Assembly (NCBI GenBank): GCA_963575645.1
Contig: OY754468.1
Coordinates: 25,444,465 to 25,508,464, forward strand
Length of the DNA: 64,000 nt
From: Xanthostigma xanthostigma
Lineage: Eukaryota; Arthropoda; Insecta; Raphidioptera; Raphidiidae
Direction of reading: 5' to 3'
The notes under the pieces were generated by a model. It was not told the DNA's origin and searched no databases. It was given only the letters and a program-made list of their open reading frames with translations. Each line of letters opens with the position of its first letter. The stretch's first letter is position 1. Shown piece by piece: positions 11,991-22,777 of this stretch. A program made the translations under genes and the position numbers.

Positions 11991-12125
11991 GTTTTTTTAA
12001 GATTTCTCAAAATTTTTTTGGCCGAATCGTTTCAAATTTTCAGGAAGTCTAAGTTCACCAAGATCACGTCAGATGCCGCAAACCGCGTTTCAGTCGGACA
12101 CTCCGTTCAAAAGATATAAAGGGTT

Positions 12126-12126
<1 letters not shown>

Positions 12127-12156
<30 letters not shown>

Positions 12157-12157
12157 C

Positions 12158-12199
<42 letters not shown>

Positions 12200-12201
12200 T
12201 A
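12127..12201. repeat. ACAT/AC microsatellite
   Basis: Short ACAT runs flank a (CA)n tract interrupted by CCCC. It lies within the element ending at 12362. Confidence 0.95.
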
Positions 12202-12434
12202 CAGCCCTACGGACATCATCGCCAAAATAGTTTCAATAGCTTCCTAGGACCTCAAAACGTCGAGATCTGGCGAAAACTCGATTTTCGAAAATCAGGGTGA
12301 AACCAATAACTTCCCGATTTTTGAAAAAAAAAATTTTTTTTTTTTTTTAAAGCGGGAAGTTAAAAAATTAATTTAATAATTAAAGTACCATTGCTCATAA
12401 AAATAATTTTATTAATGCCCATATTCTATTAAAG

Positions 12435-12990
12435 ATAAAAGTTACTATTCTTGGAACAAATTTATTCATTAAAATATTTACTTTCAATTCATCAAGCAAA
12501 GTATCAGGTAGAAAAGTTAGTTAAAGAATAAAATATATACACTGCACTGTACTCCTTGCTCTTTTTGTTGAATATTTTGACGTTCACCCAAAAATCCGAC
12601 CCATGACGTTAGAGTAAACGTCAAAAAAAAATTTCACAAAATAATAATGTTTTATCCTAACCCAATTGCACACAAAACTTCCACTAACTTTAATGTTTTA
12701 CAACTATACAAAGGTTAATAAACTCACTAGAGCAAACTGTAGGTATAATACACCATGTTTATAAGTTAGGTATTATGATCTATGTGGCGGCCATTATTGT
12801 TTTATCAGGCGAATAAATATTTGTACCCTGGAAGTAAGACAGAATAGATTTATATACCTGAAGTAAACATATAATTATGTTTGGTGAATTGAATTATCGC
12901 TATTTATTCAGAGGAATAGTTACCTAAAGAACAAATGAACCGAATAAATAACTACTTACGTTCGGTGAATATGTTGCGAATAGAAATGAA
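12435..12990 (+). repeat. Dispersed repeat family V, copy 1
   Basis: This stretch matches the complement of 43465-44000 over its full length. Shared words include CTCCTTGCTCTTTTTGTTGA, CCCAATTGCACACAAAACTT and GTGGCGGCCATTATTG. No terminal repeats or reading frame were found. It could be a transposon of unknown class or a segmental duplication. Confidence 0.75.
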
Positions 12991-13529
12991 AAGAGTGTGG
13001 TTTCGATATCATTTCGGTATCGATGCGATATCGTTAGGTATCGTTTCGATCGAGACGAACCTGAAAAAGGCTCAGGCGAAATCCTACAATTTGTACATTT
13101 AGCGAGTTTTATTCTGTAAGCACTGTTAAGTTCTTACTTTAAAAAAAATAAAACTCTTTGGTTGAATTAAAAATAATTCGAAAGTTGATGTTTTCTCAAG
13201 AGTGGTTAGAAATCAATTGAATTTTTTCCAAAATTATAACAACCTTGATTTTTCCAGCGTAGCTAAGGAAAACTAATTTTGACAATATTACAAAAGAGAG
13301 AGAGAGAGAGTGAACGTAACAAAGCTTGCTACAATTCTTTTAGAGCCACTGCTTGGATTAACTGATCGCGTGTATGTCTCGAACTATTAAATCTTTCATC
13401 CCTAATATTGCTCCTGTCTATTTCCCGTTACGTTACATACGGCTTTAAATTATCTCTGCTGAACACACTCCAGATGTCATTTTGTGTTCTTAAGTTTTTT
13501 TCATACACATTTTAAGTAGTTATATTAAC

Positions 13530-14079
13530 TTGACCCCTTCGGTCCTGGCAGTCATTTCAATGGACATACTATTCTAACGCGTGTAATTTAAGTCAGTGTA
13601 ATTAAATATTAAATATGAACATTTAATTGTGCTTGGGGTTTATCTGAGATGTAGGTATGCCAAACAAAACAAAGAAATACTATGTGGGTGGATAGAAATA
13701 TCGAGTCAAGTGTTGACCGCAGTCATGGATTAACGCAAAGCTGGTAAAAGTGTACATTCTGATTATGTATTACGTAGTATAAGTTACGAATTTTCATGAT
13801 TTAATCTATTATTCTTGCGCGGATATTTATTTTATTTTTATGATATTAACTTTACTAATTATACTTAAAAAGTAATTAAACATCGTATGCTATTGATTAC
13901 CGTAAAAAATATTTTTTTTACCTGTTATCCATTTCAAAGGACATAGGATTTTCCAAATTTCTGTAAATGTTAAATTTAGTTTTTCACCGAATGTACTTTA
14001 ATTCCACCTTAAATAAGTCCAACATCCTAAAAAATATTTTGTGTTTCAAAAATATAACATTCAGGTCCGAAGTGGTTAA
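13530..14079 (+). mobile_element. TTAA-type (piggyBac-like) MITE, copy C1
   Basis: The left end CCCCTTCGGTCCTGGCAGTC follows TTGA (a mutated TTAA); the right end CAGGTCCGAAGTGG is followed by TTAA at 14076-14079. Copy C2 (36526-36973) has intact TTAA on both sides. Shared interior: GCCAAACAAAACAAAGAAAT and ATCGAGTCAAGTGTTGACCG. No transposase. Confidence 0.75.
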
Positions 14080-15724
14080 GGAAATTGACAATTTCATATG
14101 TTAAGAAAGTTAAAAATTAATTGTTAACATTAATTAAAAATAAAACTTGTGCCTCTTGCTCAGTTTTACGAAATTATAATTAAGTGCCGAAGGATGAACA
14201 TTTTTAAGTTTTTAGTTCTTTCAAGAATGTAGACTTTATGAATTCACAAGCATTTAGTACCTATGGCGCTGATGTTTACAATATCATATATAAAGGCTTA
14301 ATACTAAATTAATATAATAATAAAGCAAAAAATACAACACAATATTGGGATAATTCTCTTATTCAGATAAAAATAACCATCCAACGCGCACATTACACCT
14401 CACGTTTCCTTTGCGGGCGTTGAACGGAAGTGGTATATTCAGAATATTCCTGGGGTCATGAATATTACAAGAAACCTAAAATATGAGGCGATAAATCAGT
14501 AATATTGTAAAAAAGATATCATCTTACGACTTACAGTATTCCTAAAGCTGCCTAGTAACATTATAATATTCCTAAAATCTGTTAGTTATATTGTAAGTTT
14601 TACAAAAATTCGTAAGATTGTCATTTTCTCATAATTTTTATAATATTCCAGATTTTACAATATTTCATCGACACTATATATACTGGTACCCTTTGATTAA
14701 ATAGCTTTTTGTTACAACTGGAATAATTTTTGTCAGATACTAACAGATTAAATAAACGAAGATTAAAAACCAGTTTTTGAATTCTGCCATTGTCACAAAA
14801 TAGTAAACTAACCCTCATATTATCTGAAATGTGAATTTATTATAGAAAGTATGAGAACGAGCGATATCTATGTGAGAATGTATGTGTCTGTAAGCGAGAG
14901 AGAAAATCCTACTTGAATCTGAACAAGAAACCTATTATATACGTTCCGCAGCCTTGGATTCAGCGCCTATATATTTGGCTAACAACAAATTTGAAAAATG
15001 TCATGTTTGAAAACTTTAAAAAAACTTTTTCTTCGAATGACGCGCCTTTATACACGTTCGGCTTCATTGGCACATACAAACTGCCAGGGCTGTACTACAC
15101 CTATAACTACTTCTAAGAACGCCGGTATAGAACCGAATTCGATCTTCCTTGGTGACAAATCGTTTTTAAAGATAGATCGCCATTAGTTAAAAATTCGGCA
15201 GAATTTATTCAGAACACACGCACTTACGAAGGAAAAATAAACTTCGAAATGTGTGTAAAAGAAGCTATACTCTAAACTCTGTTAATATAGTCTACTTGTA
15301 GTCCTTCGGAAGAGCATTGAAAAAAATGTAATTTTTAACGAGCGTGTCTTAGAAGGGAGAATTGGTAAAATATCAAAAAGTATTCCAACTTTCACAATGT
15401 GAAATATTTTATTTAAAAAAATTGCTTTCAAAAAAATGTTATTAAAGAAATTGCTAACAGTTTCGGAAGTCCCAGTACTTAAATAAATCTGAACGTTGAA
15501 CGAAAAAAAATGTCAGAAGAGGAAATTCTTCCATGTGGAATGTTTAGAAAGCTTATATACCTAAATGTAAAAGCAATTGACTTTTACTTGTTTACCGCCG
15601 AAAGACATAAAATTTGATGCTACGCTACTAACAAAAAGAAAATTTTGTTGCAGTTCTCTGAAATGTTAAAACGTGTGTCGGCAGTATAGAATTCTTCGGA
15701 GTTTGGACCTAACTGCGTGTTTTT
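14080..15724. other. Unassigned AT-rich DNA
   Basis: No convincing gene. Short overlapping frames near 14913-15186 have no recognisable motif. No tRNA or strong repeat seen. Confidence 0.5.
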
Positions 15725-15965
15725 AACAGACTTCAACAAAAAGGAGGAGGTTCTATGTTCGTCTGTATATTTTTTTTTTATGTATGTTTACCGATTTCTC
15801 CGTCAATTATGGACCGATCGGAACCAAGTCAGGATCTGATGGTGGAATCCGGAGAAATCGAGGGAAACTCTCAAATTTCAAAGGCACGCATAATGTTTTT
15901 TATGTATGTTCACCGATTTTTAGTGTTAGATTAACACGAAAAAGAGAAAAATAAAATATTTTTAA
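15725..15965 (+). repeat. Insect-type GGAGGAGGTTCT repeat
   Basis: ACTTCAACAAAAAGGAGGAG, then TTCGTCTGTATATTTT and TTATGTATGTTTACC, is a wording very common in dispersed repeats of insect genomes. It runs directly into the hairpin at 15966-16138. Part of it (TATGTATGTTCACCGATTTT) is repeated at about 15902. Confidence 0.55.
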
Positions 15966-16138
15966 CAAAAAAAATTAACCGACTTCACACTAAAAAGTAA
16001 AAAATAATTGCGTATTGAAATGTTTTGGAGTCGGTGTAGTTCTTGGAATAGATTTCATTTTGGCTGACACCGACTCCAAAACATTTCAATACGCAATTAT
16101 TTTTTACTTTTTAGTGTGAAGTCGGTTCAATTTTTTTG
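15966..16138. repeat. Hairpin with ~70-bp arms
   Basis: The arms 15966-16038 and 16069-16138 are essentially perfect inverted repeats (TTAACCGACTTCACACTAAA ... GAAATGTTTTGGAGTCGGTG and complement) around a loop of about 30 nt. If transcribed it would form a long double-stranded stem. Confidence 0.9.
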
Positions 16139-16204
16139 TTAAAAATATTTTATTTAGTAATTGACTTCTCGAATCAGACTGTTTGTAGTTCTAGGCTTCT
16201 AGAA

Positions 16205-16600
16205 ATGCTAAAACCAAGCTCAAACAATCCGAAAACTTACAAACACGCAATTGTGTCCGAAGAATTCTGTATTACCGACAGAGGCTTTAGCAGTTCAGAA
16301 CCGGATCAAACTGAACTATTTAAAGATCTTTGTCCATCGACGCAAAAAACTAGATTGCTAGTCCAGATTGCGTACAAACAGAAAGGGTTACGAAATAGGA
16401 GCATATTCTGTCTTCGTTCAACAACAACACGTACATCTGCTAATGGCAAAAAGCAAATGGGAAAACGTCAGAGCGAGACAATATGCGCCAACTATTATCG
16501 CTCTCTTTTGTCTGCAACTTTGGGTAAACACTGGTTAGTTCTTTACGTCCGCATCGTTGCCTTTATCTCCTTAATACAGCCCTGTGCACGGATAGATTGA
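16205..16600 (+). CDS. Unidentified 131-codon open frame
   Basis: From ATG at 16205 the frame is open to TGA at 16598-16600; without requiring ATG it reaches back into the hairpin. The predicted product is basic and serine/threonine-rich, with no signal peptide, membrane segment or motif I recognise. Base composition is less AT-rich than its surroundings, which hints at a former coding or transposon sequence. It may equally be chance. Confidence 0.2.
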   Translation: MLKPSSNNPKTYKHAIVSEEFCITDRGFSSSEPDQTELFKDLCPSTQKTRLLVQIAYKQKGLRNRSIFCLRSTTTRTSANGKKQMGKRQSETICANYYRSLLSATLGKHWLVLYVRIVAFISLIQPCARID

Positions 16601-17617
16601 AAACAAGAAGGGAGAGGCCAACCGTAGCTGCTGTCGCCTGCTTTCTTTGACGCGGATAAATTAAAGTCCGATTTAGACGAACACATTCAACGTTTGCACT
16701 CGTAGTTCAGGGGTGTATTTGTTTAAGATTTTTGGTAAAAATCGTTTTGTAAATACCCATTATTACAATCCCTAGTATTTAGTATTTTTAAAAATATGTT
16801 TTGTTGTCAAAGGGTAGATTTAAGAGCATAATATTATATCATTTTGCTAAATACAGTATAAATAATATTACTGGAGAATATGGTCGGTGCACTATATGAT
16901 ATGTATTTACAGTGCTTGAAAAAAATCACAATAAACTGACGAACGTCGCACATCAGTCATCAATTCGATGTGAATGTCTTCAGTTTATATTTTTGTCCAA
17001 TTTTCTATGAATTTTAATGTTAATGTTTGTTTGTTTTTTTGTTGCAGGTAAGAACCAGAGTAGAACGCTTTTGTAAGTTATTATTGTTATATTTTTTTTT
17101 TCTGACTTGAAACAACTATATTTTTAATTTTACTTGGTTATTGCTGTTTAATTTTCTTAAAACATCTGGTTTGAAGTTTATTTTGGGAGACAGTGATACA
17201 CGCCGAGAGAATAATAATTGTTATTTGCTATATTCTTTGATAACCAACGTTTCAACTCTAAATTGTGCCGTCTTCGGGACTGAAATTGTGCCTTTTTGAG
17301 GTCATAGTTTTGATATTCTGAGGTCTAATCTGTGCGAAAGTAATGGCGATTTAAGGAAAAAGGAATAGGACCCCGGTACTAATGTAGAGAAATAAATTAA
17401 CTTGCCAACAAGCTGTGTTGATTCGCGACATTTTTCACAGTTATAAAAATAGTTATTTCTTGCAACACTTTACCATTGATTACTATAGATTATAATTGAT
17501 AAATCAACAAACGCGAAATTGGGAGTTTCATGTATGCGTCCTGATGGTAACTAGTTGTATATTTAAAATTTTTCCAAATTGATAACATGAACATTTTCAA
17601 TAGTGCGTGATTAAAAG
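16601..17617. other. Unassigned gene-free DNA
   Basis: No gene or long repeat recognised. Confidence 0.45.
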
Positions 17618-17811
17618 CAGGGCCCGATCCAGCTATTTCGCCGCTCCGGGCAAAATAATATTGGCCGCCTTTTACCCATGCGTTGTTCCATAGATGGTGT
17701 AATTTTTTTTGGTTAACCATCTTTCAAATTTTCGACGCCGCGCCGCCCTCAATTTTGCTGCCCCGGGCAAATGCCCGGATGCCCGGTTTTCCCCCCCTAG
17801 ATCGGGCTCTG
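17618..17811. mobile_element. Short hAT MITE (194 bp)
   Basis: Ends CAGGGCCCGATCCAG and CTAGATCGGGCTCTG are inverted repeats. The flanks ATTAAAAG (17610-17617) and ATTAAAAT (17812-17819) form an 8-bp target duplication with one mismatch. The GC-rich interior (CGCCGCTCCGGGC, GCTGCCCCGGGCAAATGC) contrasts with the AT-rich surroundings. Confidence 0.85.
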
Positions 17812-17819
17812 ATTAAAAT

Positions 17820-18631
17820 GAACACTTATTATTACTAATTTTAATGGAGTCGGGGAGTGATAGGTATCGATCTTACATAAAATTAAAGATAAAGTTCGAA
17901 AAACTTTCTGATTTCTGTGAATATTTGAGGTACAAATGAGGTGCAAAAATCTACACCAGAATCTCGCACTTCAAATTTTGTAAACGAATCATCGAATGAA
18001 CTTTCGCACGGGATTTGCACAAAAGTTATTCTAGATTCTGATATATCATTAATTCATGATTCATGTTTGTTGTTCATATTGTATGTATTTGCCAGAGCCG
18101 ACTAAATTCAAATAGTAATTTGGGACGATATTGTGGACATATTTGCATGTAAATATGCAATATAAACCGGTGTACATATTATAATGTACATACTACATCA
18201 ATAGTTAGGTTTTATCACAGTTTCATGTATGTTTACGTCTTTACAATATGTTGTCATGTTGCCAACTGTGCAATATATAAACTAAAGTGACAGTTGTTGG
18301 CTGAACCCGATGTTGCTTTGTTTATGTGTCGTATTCCCGTTTGCTATGTTCTCCATAATATTGAGGATGGAATAACAGGAGAGAAGTGAACACTAAAAAT
18401 AGATTCTCTATATTGTTGGGAGAAAACACGAAGATTCTAGGATTATATCTATATTTCTTAAATACTTTTTCTGTTTAAAAGAATGGCCGAAGCAAACTGA
18501 ATGATAACACGTTATAAGATGAAACTGAGGGACCGCAACAAAAAATTAATCGATGCACTTACATCAGTATATCGATATTTTCCGATTCTTCATTCGATAT
18601 TAAAGAAATGAGAGGTTTTTATATGTTAAGA
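17820..18631. other. Unassigned gene-free DNA
   Basis: Nothing recognised apart from short palindromic AT-rich words near 18140-18190. Confidence 0.45.
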
Positions 18632-19053
18632 CCGCTGCACACGAGGCTGGAAACATCACTAGAATCACTGCTTGGACTTCTGCTGGTCGGGAGGTTGGGT
18701 ATGAAGGCTGGAAATGACGTCACTAGCTTACAAGATAGATTTTAAAATTAGAACAGGGGCTATTTTTTTTGCTGGGTCCTTTGATTGCTTTGAGAACCAA
18801 TCACGTAAGCGACTTGAACAAACGCCCACAGACCAACATGGCATCATTCTGTTCAGATAACACAATAACACACGTTTTGCTCTGTGTTTATATTTGAACG
18901 GGCACCAGATCTATCTACAATACAAGGCACAAGCTGGAAAAGACGTTACGTGTGAAGCGAGCACATGAAAGCAATTAAGAAAACCAGCGCTCGAATGCTA
19001 GTAGTAAAATCTAGCAAAGAATCTAGCGGCATATCCAGCCTCATGTTCAGCGG
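18632..19053. mobile_element. Family U element, copy 1
   Basis: The left end CCGCTGCACACGAGGCTGGA returns inverted at the right as TCCAGCCTCATGTTCAGCGG. The interior contains GGCTGGAAATGACGTCACTA and GAAGCGAGCACATGAAAGCA. Related copies are at 56457-57400 and 44880-45360. No transposase and no clean target duplication. Confidence 0.65.
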
Positions 19054-19136
19054 CCTTTATTCCTTAAAGCAACAATTCAGACCATGATTAAAAATCATAA
19101 TTGTTGCAGAACCTCATTGAATGTGACAAAAAAAAA

Positions 19137-19718
19137 TTGGTTGTCTGTAAAGTCGGTTTACGGACGATAGTTTTACGTGATAACGTATTCCGTAATACAT
19201 AACCTAAATTTATATAATAATTCGAATCTATGATATTGCATCTTTCGCTTCAAATTTAGGTTAATTTTATTTATTTAAATTACTCACCATATAATATAAT
19301 TGTTTTTTTTAACTTTCTTTCTTTCGTATTTATTTTAAGTCTCAAAGATTAGCTGTCATAATATTTATAAAACAATTGTTTCACTGTTTATAATATAAAA
19401 TTCCAAAACCTACTTACAATATTTAAGTATTTTCATACGTCAAAAAATTGATTTTTATAATGATAAAATTTGTAAGAAAACGATTTTTTCGAGAGATGAG
19501 ACCTAGCTAAAACGATTTTTTGCCCCCCAAAAACCCTTTTCAGTAAATTTCATCCAAATCGTTAGGGCCGTTTTCGAGAAAAGCACGCACAGGGTCAGGC
19601 GGAACGTTACGCGTTACGAACGTTACGTTAGGGACGTTACACTTTTTCGTGCATGCAGCCGGTGTTTTATCAATTTATAAGATTGGTGATTCATCAATTT
19701 ATAAGACGTTATCACGTC
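19137..19718 (-). mobile_element. Family A element, copy 2
   Basis: The same ends as copy 1 in reverse order (TTGGTTGTCTGTAAAGTCGG first, GACGTTATCACGTC last). Its interior differs: it contains CGCACAGGGTCAGGCGGAAC with a run of ACGTTAC words, plus a block shared with the Helitron at 9935-10165. Confidence 0.8.
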
Positions 19719-20145
19719 AAAAAAACAGGTAGCTAAAATTCGTAATCAAAAATATTTTTCTGACATATTTTGTTTTTATTATTATGAAATTTCCTATCTC
19801 TTAATGCTTTTTAGGCCTTGTAATAAAACGATCTGATGTATATTTTAAATTTTCTCACTATAAATTATTTACTTTGTTCAGAATTCCGTAATCGACCCAC
19901 TTTGGTCTACAACTGTGTTCCTCATGCGAAGTATTTTATACTGTGAAAGACTTTTTAATTTACTTTGTAAGTTTGACGTGTTTTACACCTGAGGTATTGA
20001 AAAAATAAATCGTTATTATTATTAACACAATACGTTGGGTAATTCAAATACCTTGTATATCTGGTCTGGACAATTCAACAATTCAACGTGTTAATGAAAT
20101 TTGAAAAATACTTAATTATTTTATATAGTTTTAAAATCTATTTTT

Positions 20146-20574
20146 GACGTGATAACGTTTTATAAATTGATGAAACACCGGCTGCACACACGAAAAAGAG
20201 TAACGTTCCGCAAGCGAGAGCGCGTTATAAGCGATAGTCTCTCTCTTCTCGCGTGACGTCAGAGAGTAGTGTGCGTTCAACATTTTTTTCGGCTGTTCCA
20301 GCGAAAGCTACATCTGACAGATGGCCAGATAAATTATACGGTTTGTTAACAAATATATAATATATGTATATATACATTCTTTTAAATGTCTTTTATAATT
20401 GCTTAAAAATATGTATTTTGCTTTGGTTGATCAAATTATTAGTCGGTAAAAATATAGTTTGACAGCTACTAAAATTTAGGTTATGTATTATTAAATATGA
20501 TATTCGAGCGGAATACGTTATCACGTAAAACTATCGTCCGTAAACCGACTTTACAGACAACCAATTTTTTTTTA
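20146..20574 (+). mobile_element. Family A element, copy 3
   Basis: GACGTGATAACGTTTTATAA at the left and CGACTTTACAGACAACCAA at the right. Its last ~130 bp are virtually identical to copy 4. The interior contains CAAGCGAGAGCGCGTTATAA. Confidence 0.8.
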
Positions 20575-21139
20575 TTAGTTATCCTGCTTCCGTAAAAAAT
20601 TAAAGGGTGTCCAATAAGACCTGTCAAATGAATTTAGTTGTTTTGAAGTAAATGTCTATTATAAACAATGTAAGTTTTGCATTCGTCCTGTATTTATGAA
20701 AGAACTAGAGTTGAGCGACGTTAATGGTGCATAATTATGTGGTGCCCCCGCTACAAGTTCCCTTATCGAGAGCATTTGTTTTCTCTCCACGTCTGGGGAA
20801 ATTAGCCTACTAAAAGTAAGTGGGGTGCGTATAGATGTAATTTTTATTTTAAAACTGTTTTTGGGGGCATTGTTTTACCGTTATCTTCTGCATCTAAATA
20901 GCAATGAGGTGAAATTTAGTTGAGATTTGTGGCGGACTTTATCGCCCGGAACACATTGCTTTTATCTTTCTTTCTTTTACTTCTTCCGTTGAAGAAATTT
21001 GTAAGATTAAAGATAATATAGGTACATATTATATGGTACGTATAGTCTGCTTGCGGGTGTAGGCCTCGTGCTTTGACCGTGTAAAGTTTTGGTTACATTC
21101 TGTGCCATTCCTCAGAGCTGTTATTCATATTGTTTTTTT

Positions 21140-21373
21140 GACGTGATAACGTCTTATAAATTGATGAAACACCAGCTGCACGCACGAAAAAGTGTAACGT
21201 TCCGCCTGACCCTGTGCGTGCAAGCGAGAGCGCAGTATAAGCGATAGAGAGTCGGTAAAAATATAGTTTGACAGCTACTAAAATTTAGGTTATGTATTAT
21301 TAAATATGATATTCGAGCGGAATACGTTATCACGTAAAACTATCGTCCGTAAACCGACTTTACAGACAACCAA
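21140..21373 (+). mobile_element. Family A element, copy 4 (short)
   Basis: Same ends as copy 3, but only 234 bp because most of the interior has been deleted. The right part from AGTCGGTAAAAATATAGTTT onward matches copy 3 (20442-20574) essentially exactly. Confidence 0.8.
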
Positions 21374-21697
21374 TTTTTTACTGAAGTTTTTGATCTGTAA
21401 ACATCGATAATATTCCACCTTTCCTCAGTTTACCTGTCAATAATCTCAGAAAAGTGACGGATATACGTCATATGCGCAGCGAAGTCAGTATGCACGTCAT
21501 CTAAATCATGGAGGAAATAAATGCGTTTTCGGTACTCCTCAGTGATAATTAAATTGTAAATAAACATTCATCTATGATGAATTAAAATCTAATTTGTGCT
21601 TTTATAGCTACAGTATTTTTTACAGACAAATTAAAGAATAAAATTGTTTACATATACTATGAGAGTGCTAACTGCCTGGGGTTTCTATACGAATGTA

Positions 21698-22288
21698 GGG
21701 TAGGACCGGGGAATGGCGTTCACTTAAGGAAAACATGGTGTATTTTTTAAATTATTTATTATAAATCAAAATTAAGAAGAGTAACAAAGTCTTTAATTAT
21801 CGAGTAATCAACAATTTAACAACAAAAGCATATATCTTTCACCTACTAGTAGTAGGAAAACATTAAAAAAACATGTTTGAGCAGCATTGCCCCTGACTTT
21901 GGGTAATGCCGCTCAGGGTCTCATAAAGTAGTGTCCTCAATCCAATCCGGCTGTTTTACTGCTTTGATCATAATTGTTTTTGATATTGATGCGCTCAGCA
22001 AATTTATAAACAAGTTTACGCAAATCTGCAACACTGAGTCCATAGTATAGCGAGCCCAGCAACTTAACTTGTTCAGCAACTAATTAAAAATTAGATCAGC
22101 GCGGCCGCAAACAAAGAAACGCTCTTCACGGTCGCATGACGCGAGCTGTCTGTCCGTTTGCATCGCTGTCTATTAAAGGCCCCCTCCCCTCGCGCTTCAC
22201 GCGACGTGACATGTTGCTACTTTCCTTTTTGACAGAGTTACAGGGGTGAGCGCCATTACCCAGTGAGCGCCATTCCCCCTTCCTCCCC
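21698..22288. mobile_element. TA-flanked TIR element
   Basis: The left end GGGTAGGACCGGGGAATGGC matches the complement of the right end (GCCATTCCCCCTTCCTCCCC) with few differences. TA lies on both sides (21696-21697 and 22289-22290), as in the Tc1/mariner superfamily. No transposase frame. Its right edge is separated by only 6 bp from the next element. Confidence 0.75.
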
Positions 22289-22294
22289 TATATA

Positions 22295-22775
22295 CAGTGT
22301 AAACTCTATATAGCGATACTCGGAGAGATCCATTAATATTTTTTTACTATAATATGTATATCCAAAGCATCTTCCAACATCACTTATCTTTTCTCCCGCC
22401 TCTATTGCGCGTATTAATAAAACTTTTTTGAAAATACACAAAGATTTTCTTTTACTACAGTTTGCAAGTTTGTGGGCAACTAAGAATATGATAACTTATT
22501 GATAAGCAGCTGAGCTAAACATATGAAAGATAATCCCAACAAAAGAACGAATTGCTCAGAATCTTCGGTACACATAATGCCGACAACAAAGTAACAAAAT
22601 AACAAACAAGTACTGTTTATTGCTTAAGATGACGTATAGTTATCATTATTTAGAGTGGGTGCGTCGTTATTTAGAGTGTATTCATTGTATGAGCAACAAG
22701 GTAAACTAACTAGAATTTTCAACGTTTTAAGGAGTTTGTCGTTATATCGAGTGACGTTAAATGGAGTTTACACTG
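22295..22775. mobile_element. pogo/Tigger-type MITE
   Basis: CAGTGTAAACTCTATATAGC at the left and GTTAAATGGAGTTTACACTG at the right are imperfect inverted repeats bounded by TA (22293-22294 and 22776-22777). The internal sequence includes the N-terminal helix-turn-helix of a Tigger transposase on the minus strand. Confidence 0.82.
22313..22429 (-). pseudogene. Tigger-type transposase, N-terminal HTH remnant
   Basis: On the minus strand this reads KKVLLIRAIEAGEKISDVGR followed by CFG, matching the first pipsqueak-type helix-turn-helix that lets CENP-B/Tigger proteins bind terminal repeats. The residues after the glycine degenerate, and the frame ends before any DDE domain. It lies inside a TA-flanked element with matching ends, so it is a deleted transposase gene. 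Confidence 0.65.
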
Positions 22776-22777
22776 TA

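Larger units (their letters stand above)
11253..12362. mobile_element. Element with TAACTTCCCGCT inverted ends
   Basis: TAACTTCCCGCT at 11253-11264 returns inverted as AGCGGGAAGTTA at 12351-12362. Most of the interior is a tandem array of four units of about 160 bp (11345-11990). The right part holds CGAAAACTCGATTTTCGAAA, a second TAACTTCCCGATTTTTG and a T-run. A decayed relative of the right part is at 2840-2945. No transposase; superfamily undecided. Confidence 0.55.
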
